NCBI GenBank assembly: GCA_046704385.1
Contig: JBJKSB010000089.1
Span: 56,642 to 120,641 of the forward strand
DNA from: GH45 sp046704385
GTDB taxonomy: Bacteria; Bacteroidota; Bacteroidia; Bacteroidales; SZUA-534
Reading direction: 5' to 3'
Length of the DNA stretch: 64,000 nt
Shown: piece after piece, positions 17,620 to 25,226 of the stretch
How the letters are laid out: every line of letters starts with the position of its first letter
Numbering within the stretch: position 1 is the first letter of the stretch
Translations under genes and position numbers: made by a program
Notes under the pieces: model-generated
Told to the model about the DNA's origin: nothing
What the model saw: only the letters and a program-made list of their open reading frames with translations
Database searches by the model: none

Positions 17620-18903
17620 TTGAAGTTTAGTGAATTTGGACTCCGCCAGGAAGTGTTTGAAGGAGTCGATGCTATGGGTTTTGATGAGGCAACCCCAGTT
17701 CAGGAAAAAGTTTTACCGGTTGCTCTGCAAAAAAATGACCTGATTGCCTGTGCCCAGACGGGGACTGGTAAAACAGCAGCATTTTTACTTCCACTATTGC
17801 ATCACATAAAAAACACAAACGAGGACAAGATAAAAGCTTTGATCCTTGCTCCAACCCGGGAGCTGGTTCACCAAATTGATCAGCAATTTCAGGGCTTTGC
17901 CTATTTTGTGGGTCTGGAATCAATTGCTATTTATGGAGGTAATGATGCTGCCATTTGGGAACAACAACGAGTAGCTATTGAGCGTGGAGCTCATGTTTTA
18001 ATTGCCTCTCCGGGCAGGATAATTTCCCATATTAATTTAGGATATGTTGACTTTTCTGGACTTGAATATTTAATTCTGGATGAAGCTGATAAAATGCTTG
18101 ATATGGGGTTCCTGGAGGATTTGGAGAAAATTGTAAAACATTTGCCAAAGGATCGCCAAACTATGATGTTTTCGGCAACAATGCCACCGAAAATTAAACA
18201 GCTGGCAAAATCGATCCTGAATAATCCGGAGGAAATTAACATTGCTGTATCAAAACCAGCAGAAGGAGTTTTGCAGGCGGCTTATCTCGCTTACGACAAT
18301 CAAAAAAATCCTTTAATCAGCCACCTGTTATCCGAAAAGGAACTCGACAGTGTAATTGTTTTTGCTTCAACAAAGCAAAAGGTAAAGATATTGGTAAGCG
18401 ATTTATCAAAAGCCGGTTTTAATGTAAAAGCCATTCATTCCGATTTGGAACAGGCCGAACGTGAAGAAGTTATGCTGGGTTTCCGTAATCGTAAATTTCC
18501 AATATTGGTGGCCACCGATATAGTTTCGAGAGGTATTGATATCGATAATATTGGTTTGATTATAAATTATGATGTTCCGCACGATGCTGAAGATTATATT
18601 CATCGCGTTGGTCGTACAGCCCGGGCTCAATCAACAGGAGTGGCGCTTACATTTATTAACGAAGCAGATCAATTAAGGTTTTCAAGAATAGAAAAGCTGA
18701 TTGATAGCACGATCTATAAAATACCTAATCCTGTTGAAATTGGCGCAGGCCCTGAGTATAATCCGGCACCGGCATACAAAAAAAGACGCAAAAAACCCGG
18801 CGGCTCAAAACCTGGGAATGTTCATCATAAACAAGGCTCTAAAAGCAATCAGAATAAAAAGAAAAGGTATTATAAAAAACCCGGGCAAAAGCCGGAAAAA
18901 TAA
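17620..18903 (+). CDS. DEAD-box ATP-dependent RNA helicase
   Basis: RNA-unwinding ATPase of the DEAD family. Motifs in order: Q motif (GFDEATPVQ), I (AQTGTGKTAAF), Ia (PTRELV), II (LDEADKML), III (FSATM), V (VATDIVSRGIDI) and VI (HRVGRTAR). After residue 380 comes a basic tail rich in Lys, Gly and Asn (KKRRKKPGGSKPGN and onward) that probably binds RNA. The start is TTG at 17620 (MKFSEFGL), the only start that keeps the N-terminal Q-motif region at normal length. Similar proteins act in ribosome assembly or RNA decay; which applies here is unclear. Confidence 0.93.
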   Translation: MKFSEFGLRQEVFEGVDAMGFDEATPVQEKVLPVALQKNDLIACAQTGTGKTAAFLLPLLHHIKNTNEDKIKALILAPTRELVHQIDQQFQGFAYFVGLESIAIYGGNDAAIWEQQRVAIERGAHVLIASPGRIISHINLGYVDFSGLEYLILDEADKMLDMGFLEDLEKIVKHLPKDRQTMMFSATMPPKIKQLAKSILNNPEEINIAVSKPAEGVLQAAYLAYDNQKNPLISHLLSEKELDSVIVFASTKQKVKILVSDLSKAGFNVKAIHSDLEQAEREEVMLGFRNRKFPILVATDIVSRGIDIDNIGLIINYDVPHDAEDYIHRVGRTARAQSTGVALTFINEADQLRFSRIEKLIDSTIYKIPNPVEIGAGPEYNPAPAYKKRRKKPGGSKPGNVHHKQGSKSNQNKKKRYYKKPGQKPEK

Positions 18904-19047
18904 TAAGGAAACCCAAGTATCCTAATTTCGTACTTTTTAGTTGGGGCCTTTGACAAGTTTTGAATATAATACAAGCTGAAAAGCAAAAGGAAACAGTGAT
19001 ATTGTAACTTATAATTAATTAGTTCCTGTTTTCGATATTAGTTTTTG

Positions 19048-19551
19048 TTATTGATCGTCAAGACATTGAATTTTCAAATCACTGTTTAACAATGATATTC
19101 CTGAAAAGCTTATAAAATTTTGATATAATTCTTTAAAATTAGCCTCTATGTCGTATTCGTCAGCAAGCATGGCAAATTACCGGGAAAATGTAATAGGCTG
19201 GCAAAAATATTTATCGATTGTATTTTCCCTGTTAGCGCATTGCGTAATATTAATAATGCATTACTTTTTACCAGTTCCTTACTAAAGGCTTTGTATATGT
19301 TCTTTTCCTTTTATGCTAATCTGATGGTCTTTAATGGTCAAATCATATCGGTAAATATTGTCAATGTCTTTGATTTGGCAGTAAGTAGTTTTATCCTTCC
19401 ATGATATTTTTATATCGTTGAAGTTATTATCAACAGTTGCTTCTATTTCAATTGCCTTAATTTCCCGTTCAACATCCATTTTAGCAAGCATCAAAAACGT
19501 TATGCATTGTTGATAGGAATATCCGAAGAAAGCATTTTGTGAAGGGCTCAA
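19048..19551 (-). pseudogene. Frameshifted remnant of a nuclease-like defence gene
   Basis: The first 89 codons (19551 down to 19282) are intact: SPSQNAFFGYSYQQCITFLM followed by an acidic/QxK pattern (NFNDIKIS ... YCQIKD) like the D-x-Q-x-K core of PD-(D/E)xK nucleases, as in Cap4/DUF4297-type proteins. The frame then stops, but a +1 frame continues (IYKAFSKELVKSNALLILRN onward, to about 19143). Another shift gives MLADEYDIEANFKELYQNFI, ending in QCLDDQ at 19048. The three frames abut or overlap closely and all read like real protein, so I take this as one decayed and internally deleted gene. Family assignment is tentative. Confidence 0.55.
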
Positions 19552-19563
19552 AGTTGCCAGGTT

Positions 19564-20466
19564 TTATTTTATCATTTCAAAATGAGCTTTCAACCTTTCC
19601 ACTTCCTGCCTGTGTTTTATCGGATTTTGTGTTTTCAGTTTGTTTATATTAAGTAGCTTCCATTGCACGGAAGGGAAATCCTGAAAATCGATGTAAGTGG
19701 AGTTTTCCCACTGTGGGTTGCCCTCCTCAAAACCGATAAGAAACGCTTTGTCTTCTTCGTTTAGCATTGAGTTGATAAAGACAATAAGCTGTTTGCGGGC
19801 ATTTTCGTAATTCTCATAAGTAAACGGAATATCTGTCATACCACGAAACTGATTTTCCAAAGCTTCCTGCTGGTTTATCGTGTGGGGTGATAGGGATTCA
19901 ATAAATGGCTTATCACTACCTAACAGGGCAAACATAAAACCTTGTTTCAACCCGTCAATTTTATTCATATCCATGTAATTGTAATCGAATAAGTCACGTG
20001 GGTGTTGGCGGCTAAGGGCTGCCGCAATTTTTCCGCCGTAAAGTTGTTCCAGTGGTACGATTCGCGCCTTGCAATACATTCCGAATTCTTCCTGCGCTTT
20101 ATTGCATAACGGCATTTCAATTGTCGACCCAATAATCCCACGTTTTATCCCGTTGACTTCAATCTTTACAGTGCTCCGTTCCAATGTGCATAAAAGCTTA
20201 TTGGGTGCGGGACGGATATTCATCCGCGGTACTGCCCGTTGGAGTTGCTGACTGATTTTAGACAGCTTTTTATCTATTTCTGCCAGGCTCTTTTCCCTGG
20301 GGGCAAGAGGAATATAGGTCAGATCCACATCTACCGAGTAGCGCGGAAGGTTTTTGATAAACAGGTTTATGGCAGTACCGCCATGAACGGCAAAATTTTT
20401 CTCTTGGTAGATTACCGGCAATACGCGGAGCAAAAGTCTGACCTGTTCTTTATAGAGGTTATTCAT
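19564..20466 (-). CDS. AbiEii-type nucleotidyltransferase toxin
   Basis: Toxin half of a type IV (AbiE) toxin-antitoxin pair, a nucleotidyltransferase thought to modify tRNA or a similar target when freed. Motif I appears as VHGGTAINLF followed by the metal-binding SVDVDLTY. The downstream YGGKIAAALSRQHPRDLFD motif is diagnostic of AbiEii/COG2253. Length 300 aa is normal. Its start overlaps the end of the antitoxin gene by 8 bases (20459-20466), so the two are translationally coupled. All key residues are present, so the toxin looks active. Confidence 0.92.
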   Translation of the reverse strand: MNNLYKEQVRLLLRVLPVIYQEKNFAVHGGTAINLFIKNLPRYSVDVDLTYIPLAPREKSLAEIDKKLSKISQQLQRAVPRMNIRPAPNKLLCTLERSTVKIEVNGIKRGIIGSTIEMPLCNKAQEEFGMYCKARIVPLEQLYGGKIAAALSRQHPRDLFDYNYMDMNKIDGLKQGFMFALLGSDKPFIESLSPHTINQQEALENQFRGMTDIPFTYENYENARKQLIVFINSMLNEEDKAFLIGFEEGNPQWENSTYIDFQDFPSVQWKLLNINKLKTQNPIKHRQEVERLKAHFEMIK

Positions 20467-21229
20467 AATTTTTCAGTTCTTCGGGTATTACTATCTGGTA
20501 TTTTTTGTCATAAACTCCATTGGGGACGATTTCCCGTTTTCCGCTCCCGATATCTATTTTTGACAAATCCAGATCGCTGAACCACGCATGACCAGATTTT
20601 TCCGCCATGTACAGGAACAAACGTTTCATTTTTACCGATGTATTCTGCTCCAGTAATACCTGTATCACGTCGGGACGAAGCGCGGTGAGCTGTTCCATTA
20701 CATAGTACAAATCCATAAGGTTGCATTGTTTAGGTACAAGATTCAGGCATTCCATAAATGCTCGTTCCGGCGTGGAAACCAGTATTTCAAATGCACCTTG
20801 CATCATGGTAGTTATACCGGAATCCAAATCGAAATACTCCGAAGTTATAAATAATAAATCCACACCCCAGTCATGCTTTTTGAGCCAGACAGGTAGCCAT
20901 TCTTTTTTAGGAAAACCAACAAATACAACTGGTCGCCCCATAGGAACATAATGTGTATATCCCGCCAGTTCCAAAGCCGATAATCCACCAAGATAAAAGT
21001 GCTTACCTGTTTGTTTGTTCATTGAGGATAGAGCCCCGTATATAGTCGGGTTCTCGCCCGTGCGGAACATCACGCCCGTCCCCATGGGTGTCAACCATTC
21101 TGAATCGCGATATCGTCGCTGCAGTTCATAGGATATACCATTTTCTGTCAGCCACGATGAAAAAAACAAGGTACCTGATGGTAGCTTCTGAAGCAATTGG
21201 TTTATTTTTGTTGGTTTATGTGTACTCAT
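20459..21229 (-). CDS. AbiEi-type antitoxin (type IV TA system)
   Basis: Antitoxin and probable autorepressor of the AbiE pair. The N-terminus (KINQLLQKLPSGTLFFSSWL, then ISYELQRRYRDSEWLTPMGTG) reads as the winged-helix DNA-binding part; the C-terminal region (STPERAFMECLNLVPKQCN) matches the AbiEi antitoxin domain. The start at 21229 (MSTHKPTKINQ) is preferred because a -7 element lies directly upstream; a longer frame begins at 21268. It overlaps the toxin gene by 8 bases. Similar AbiE pairs protect against phages in Gram-positive and Gram-negative hosts. Confidence 0.88.
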   Translation of the reverse strand: MSTHKPTKINQLLQKLPSGTLFFSSWLTENGISYELQRRYRDSEWLTPMGTGVMFRTGENPTIYGALSSMNKQTGKHFYLGGLSALELAGYTHYVPMGRPVVFVGFPKKEWLPVWLKKHDWGVDLLFITSEYFDLDSGITTMMQGAFEILVSTPERAFMECLNLVPKQCNLMDLYYVMEQLTALRPDVIQVLLEQNTSVKMKRLFLYMAEKSGHAWFSDLDLSKIDIGSGKREIVPNGVYDKKYQIVIPEELKNYE

Positions 21230-21233
21230 GATA

Positions 21234-21241
21234 CAAATATA
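21234..21241 (-). promoter_or_regulatory. Putative -7 element of the AbiE operon
   Basis: CAAATATA on the plus strand reads TATATTTG on the minus strand and ends four bases before the ATG at 21229. This spacing implies a leaderless or nearly leaderless transcript. No strong -33 box was seen. Confidence 0.5.
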
Positions 21242-21366
21242 CCCAAAAATATAAACCGACCATAACATCCTGTTGTAATGTGTCGTCTACATTTAACTCC
21301 TGAATGCGCCACTGTTTTTAAATTGCAGTTTACGTGAGGTTAATTAAAAACGTTGAAGGCTTTAAA

Positions 21367-22341
21367 TTATATCCAATTTTCCGCTACATCATCTAAAATT
21401 TTCAAAATTATTTCCGGATCAGTTTCAGTCACCAATTTTATCCGGGTACTTTTAAAATCAGGTAGTCCTTTAAAATAATTTGAAAAATGCTGGCGCATCT
21501 CAAAAACGCCGGTTTTATCACCTTTCCATTCGAGAGAATATTGCAGATGCCGTTTGGCCAGTTCCACTTTTTCTTTTACAGTTATTTCAGGTAATAATTC
21601 CCCTGTTTTTAAATAATGTTTAATCTCTTTAAACAACCAGGGTTTTCCTATGGCTCCACGTCCGATCATGATGGCATCAACACCGTAATTTTCGAATTTT
21701 TCTCTGGCAATTTCAGGTGTAGTAACATCGCCATTACCTATTATGGGGATTTTTATTCTGGGATTTTTCTTAATCTCACCGATTAGCGTCCAGTCGGCTT
21801 CGCCTTTGTACATTTGGCTGCGAGTTCGCCCGTGGATGGTAAGGGCTGCAATTCCGCAATCCTGCAATTGTTCGGCCAGTTCCAAAATGGGTTTATCGTT
21901 TTCATCCCATCCAAGGCGCGTTTTTACCGTAACAGGGATTTTGGTGGCTTCAACTACTTTTTGGGTAATCTCAAGCATCAGGGGAATATTCTGTAACAAG
22001 CCTGCCCCAGCACCTTTTCCGGCAATTTTCTTTACGGGGCAACCATAGTTGATATCTATCAGTTCCGGATTGGCTTCCTGGCAACGAAGTGCAGCTTCAA
22101 CCATGGCATCCGGATTTTTTCCGTAAATCTGAATTCCAACTGGTCGTTCATAAGAAGCAATCTCAAGTTTACGTAAACTTTTTGCGGCATCACGGATCAA
22201 TCCATCAGCCGAAACAAACTCGGTATACATCATATCGGCACCAAACTCTTTGCATAACCTGCGAAATGAAGGATCGCTCACATCTTCCATAGGCGCAAAA
22301 AACACCGGCCGTTCTCCTAATTCTATGGTTCCAATTTTCAT
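21367..22341 (-). CDS. dusB: tRNA-dihydrouridine synthase (DusB type)
   Basis: FMN enzyme that reduces uridines in tRNA. The TIM-barrel opens with FFAPMEDVSDPSFRRLC and has the catalytic cysteine in INYGCPVKKIAGKGAGAGLL (Cys101), VKTRLGWDE, IHGRTRSQMYKGEADW and IGNGDVTTP, then IMIGRGAIGKPW. The start at 22341 (MKIGTIELGERP) is chosen over 22389 because the family begins there. Length 324 aa is typical. It is transcribed toward the AbiE islet. Confidence 0.94.
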   Translation of the reverse strand: MKIGTIELGERPVFFAPMEDVSDPSFRRLCKEFGADMMYTEFVSADGLIRDAAKSLRKLEIASYERPVGIQIYGKNPDAMVEAALRCQEANPELIDINYGCPVKKIAGKGAGAGLLQNIPLMLEITQKVVEATKIPVTVKTRLGWDENDKPILELAEQLQDCGIAALTIHGRTRSQMYKGEADWTLIGEIKKNPRIKIPIIGNGDVTTPEIAREKFENYGVDAIMIGRGAIGKPWLFKEIKHYLKTGELLPEITVKEKVELAKRHLQYSLEWKGDKTGVFEMRQHFSNYFKGLPDFKSTRIKLVTETDPEIILKILDDVAENWI

Positions 22342-22450
22342 TCTTTTATACCTGAATTTGACTACAAAAATAATATTATGAGCAACCATTCTTATTAAAA
22401 TTTCATCTAAAATTGGCGAATTTTAGAAACTGAACCAAATCTATCTGATT

Positions 22451-23704
22451 ATGAAAAACTCAATTATTTATTTCGCAATCTTGTTAACCATAGGAATATT
22501 CTCATGCAAAAAATCCGGGGTTGATAAACCTGAAACCGAACTCAAAGACTTAAAATTTGGAAAGGTTGAAACCGATCTCATAAAAGCCAGTAATAATTTT
22601 ACCTTTTCTCTATTTTCCAAATTTGAGGCTGAATATAGTAATGAAAATATATTTTTCTCTCCACTCAGTATTTCAACAGCCTTAAGCATGGCTTTAAACG
22701 GAGCGAACGGTGAAACCAAACAGCAAATTAAGAATGTGATTGATTTTGGTGATTATACCGATGAAGAAATTAATGCTGCCTTTAAAAATATGCAGGATGT
22801 TTTCACCGCTCTTGATCAGAATGTAGAATTTTCTTTAGCTAATCCAGCATGGTACAGAAATGACATGACATTAATGGAAACCTATCGTGATATTTTAGTG
22901 AATTATTATTACGCTGAAATTGCCGGACTAAATTTTATGGATCCTGCCTCGGTGATAACCATAAACAATTGGATTGCTGATAAAACCAAAGATAAAATCA
23001 AGGATATGATCAGTGAACTCGATCCTACAACCGTTTTGGTTTTGGTGAATGCAATCTATTTTAACGGCACCTGGAAGTATGAGTTTGATAAAAATGATAC
23101 CTATCCAGGCTATTTCACTGGTTTAAACCAGGAACAAATTAACTGTGAAATGATGAAATCGGGTAAACTTAAAACCAAATTTTTAGTTGACGAAGACAAA
23201 AGCATGGCTTGTCTGCCGTATGGTAATGGCAACTATGAAATGGTATTATATATGCCTAAAGCCAATGAAGATTTAGGAACTGTTATTGCCGGTTTGACAG
23301 CCGATAAATTGAACACCATGCTCCAAACCGCTACAGAAGATAGTGTCTGTGTTTATTTACCTAAATTCAAAATCGAAACGGAAACCTTAAACATTTCAAA
23401 AATATTATCTGACCTTGGTATGCCACTGGCGTTTTCCGGGGCTGCTGATTTCAGCAATATTTTTGGCCCTGATTTACAAATTTCTATTAGCAAAGTGCTG
23501 CATAAAGCCTTTATTAAAGTGAATGAAGAAGGTACTGAAGCCGCTGCTGCTACGGTGGTAATATTTGAATACACTTCTACCATCGGCGGATCAAATGAAA
23601 GCATTATATTTTTCGACCATCCTTTTATTTTCTTTATTCGCGAGGTTACCACAGGTGAAATATTATTCGCCGGAAAATTAGTTGACCCGGTTTACGGAGA
23701 ATAA
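22451..23704 (+). CDS. Lipoprotein serpin (serine protease inhibitor)
   Basis: A full-length serpin on a lipoprotein signal peptide (ILLTIGIFSC, lipid-bearing Cys19), so probably anchored to a membrane and exposed outside the cytosol. Serpin landmarks: NIFFSPLSISTALSMALNGA, VLVNAIYFNGTWKYEFD, and the closing signature DHPFIFFI ... GEILFAGKLVDP. The hinge VNEEGTEAAAAT (residues 357-368) has the small-residue pattern of inhibitory serpins. Counting from it puts the scissile bond near Thr375-Ser376, suggesting an elastase-like or broad target; this is inference. A terminator follows. Confidence 0.94.
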   Translation: MKNSIIYFAILLTIGIFSCKKSGVDKPETELKDLKFGKVETDLIKASNNFTFSLFSKFEAEYSNENIFFSPLSISTALSMALNGANGETKQQIKNVIDFGDYTDEEINAAFKNMQDVFTALDQNVEFSLANPAWYRNDMTLMETYRDILVNYYYAEIAGLNFMDPASVITINNWIADKTKDKIKDMISELDPTTVLVLVNAIYFNGTWKYEFDKNDTYPGYFTGLNQEQINCEMMKSGKLKTKFLVDEDKSMACLPYGNGNYEMVLYMPKANEDLGTVIAGLTADKLNTMLQTATEDSVCVYLPKFKIETETLNISKILSDLGMPLAFSGAADFSNIFGPDLQISISKVLHKAFIKVNEEGTEAAAATVVIFEYTSTIGGSNESIIFFDHPFIFFIREVTTGEILFAGKLVDPVYGE

Positions 23705-23729
23705 TTTCAGATATTTTTAAATAATAAAG

Positions 23730-23769
23730 CCGTAGATTTTTAAGCCAACTTTAATTTCTACGGTTTTTT
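23730..23769 (+). terminator. Intrinsic terminator after the serpin gene
   Basis: CCGTAGA/TCTACGG stem extended by A-T pairs, followed by TTTTTT. Confidence 0.85.
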
Positions 23770-23810
23770 CTTGACCTGTTCCTTTCCGATCAATCTGTAA
23801 CCAATTATTC

Positions 23811-23841
23811 TTTGCGAATCGTATAGTTTCGTTTACTTTTG
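23811..23841 (+). promoter_or_regulatory. Promoter of rnhA, near-leaderless
   Basis: TTTG (23811-23814), a 19-base spacer and TACTTTTG (23834-23841) match the Bacteroidota vegetative promoter TTTG-N19-21-TAnnTTTG. The rnhA ATG at 23846 starts only four bases after the -7 box, so the transcript should have almost no leader. Confidence 0.8.
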
Positions 23842-23845
23842 CATC

Positions 23846-24325
23846 ATGGCAACAGAAATTGTTATGTATACTGATGGCGCTGCCAGTGGTAACCCGGGTC
23901 CGGGTGGATATGGTACTGTGCTAATTTCGGGTCAGCACCGGAAAGATTTGTCACAGGGATTTAAGCTAACCACCAACAACCGTATGGAATTGCTTGCTGT
24001 GATTGTTGGCCTTGAAGCGCTGAAAAATCCAGGCTGTGATGTTACAATTTATTCCGATTCAAAATATGTGGTGGATGCCGTTATCCATGGATGGGTATTC
24101 GAATGGCAAAAAAAAGGATTTAAAAAGAAAAAAAATCCCGATTTGTGGCAGCGGTTCTTGCGAATATATCCAAAGCATAAAGTAACTTTTAAATGGGTAA
24201 AAGGCCATGCCAATATTCCGGGGAACGAACAGGCCGATAGATTGGCCGTTGAGGCTTATCAAAAAGGCAATCTGATTGTAGATGAGGGATATGTGTCAGA
24301 CGAAGAGAAGGGAAATCTTTTTTAA
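23846..24325 (+). CDS. rnhA: Ribonuclease HI
   Basis: Degrades the RNA strand of RNA-DNA hybrids. All four catalytic acids are visible: Asp10 (YTDGAASGNPGPGG), Glu48 (NNRMELLAV), Asp71 (YSDSKYVVD) and Asp131 (NEQADRLA), with the supporting His in VKGHANIPGN. The basic handle region GFKKKKNPDLWQRF is present. Length 159 aa is standard. purN follows after 39 bases and is likely co-transcribed. Confidence 0.97.
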   Translation: MATEIVMYTDGAASGNPGPGGYGTVLISGQHRKDLSQGFKLTTNNRMELLAVIVGLEALKNPGCDVTIYSDSKYVVDAVIHGWVFEWQKKGFKKKKNPDLWQRFLRIYPKHKVTFKWVKGHANIPGNEQADRLAVEAYQKGNLIVDEGYVSDEEKGNLF

Positions 24326-24364
24326 GAGTTGCCATTCGGATTAATTTTAATTGAATAATTTACT

Positions 24365-24934
24365 ATGATAAAACTTGCATTATTTGCTTCCGGTTCAGGA
24401 ACCAATGTTGAGAATATTGCTCAATATTTTAAAGATAATAACCATGTTGATGTTTCGCTGGTATTATGCAATAAGCCGGATGCTTATGTTTTGGAAAGGG
24501 CAAAAAAATTAAACATCGCAACAAAGGTTTTTAATAAAGAAACTTTTTATAATTCTACAGAAATTGTTAACCTGCTTATTGAAAGCAAAATAGATATGGT
24601 TGTGCTGGCCGGGTTTTTATGGTTAATACCCCAAAATCTGATCGGTGCTTTTCCTAAAAGAATTATAAACATACATCCTGCCTTGTTACCAAAATACGGA
24701 GGAAAAGGAATGTATGGCGGCAAAGTACACGAAGCGGTTGTGGCCAACAAGGAATTAGAAAGCGGCATTACTATCCATTTTGTGAATGAACATTACGATG
24801 AAGGGGATATAATTTTTCAAAATACCTGCGATGTGCTTCCTGGCGATAGTCCTGATGATGTTGCCAAGAAAGTTCATGCACTTGAGTATGAGCATTTTCC
24901 TAAAGTAATAGAGCAATTGGCTAAAAATCTTTAG
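24365..24934 (+). CDS. purN: Phosphoribosylglycinamide formyltransferase
   Basis: Third step of purine synthesis, transferring a formyl group from 10-formyl-THF to GAR. Motifs: LFASGSGTNVENIAQ (phosphate loop), catalytic Asn102 and His104 in RIINIHPALLPKYGGKGMYG, and the acidic region HYDEGDIIFQ. Length 189 aa is normal. The other purine genes seen here are purE (59.8 kb) and the salvage gene hpt, not an operon with this one. Confidence 0.95.
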   Translation: MIKLALFASGSGTNVENIAQYFKDNNHVDVSLVLCNKPDAYVLERAKKLNIATKVFNKETFYNSTEIVNLLIESKIDMVVLAGFLWLIPQNLIGAFPKRIINIHPALLPKYGGKGMYGGKVHEAVVANKELESGITIHFVNEHYDEGDIIFQNTCDVLPGDSPDDVAKKVHALEYEHFPKVIEQLAKNL

Positions 24935-25077
24935 AATAATTTGGGCTTTTAATTCATTTGATTTTATTATCCTCATTTTTAACCAGTGCTATAATATGTC
25001 ATAATTACGGTTTTAATTTATGCAGCGAATACTGTTAAAATTAATACTCAAACGTTTGCCTGATTTTAGCTTACCAT

Positions 25078-25113
25078 TTATAAACTATTCAACTGATAAT
25101 ATGTTAGTTTATA
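25078..25113 (+). repeat. Inverted repeat in the purN-gpmI gap
   Basis: TATAAACTA (25078-25086) and TAGTTTATA (25105-25113) form a 9-bp inverted repeat within a 292-base intergenic stretch. No ORF or other feature was seen in the stretch besides this and the gpmI promoter. Confidence 0.35.
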
Positions 25114-25153
25114 AGTTGATTTAAATCAGGGTTTATGAATAAATGCCTTTTGC

Positions 25154-25186
25154 TTTGGGCTATTGGCCTAATTTTAGATACTTTTG
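25154..25186 (+). promoter_or_regulatory. Promoter of gpmI
   Basis: TTTG (25154-25157), 21-base spacer, TACTTTTG (25179-25186). Transcription should start near 25193, giving a leader of about 34 bases before the ATG at 25227. Confidence 0.75.
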
Positions 25187-25226
25187 GCGGATTAACTAAG
25201 AATTGAAAAATTGAAATTTTAAAGAT

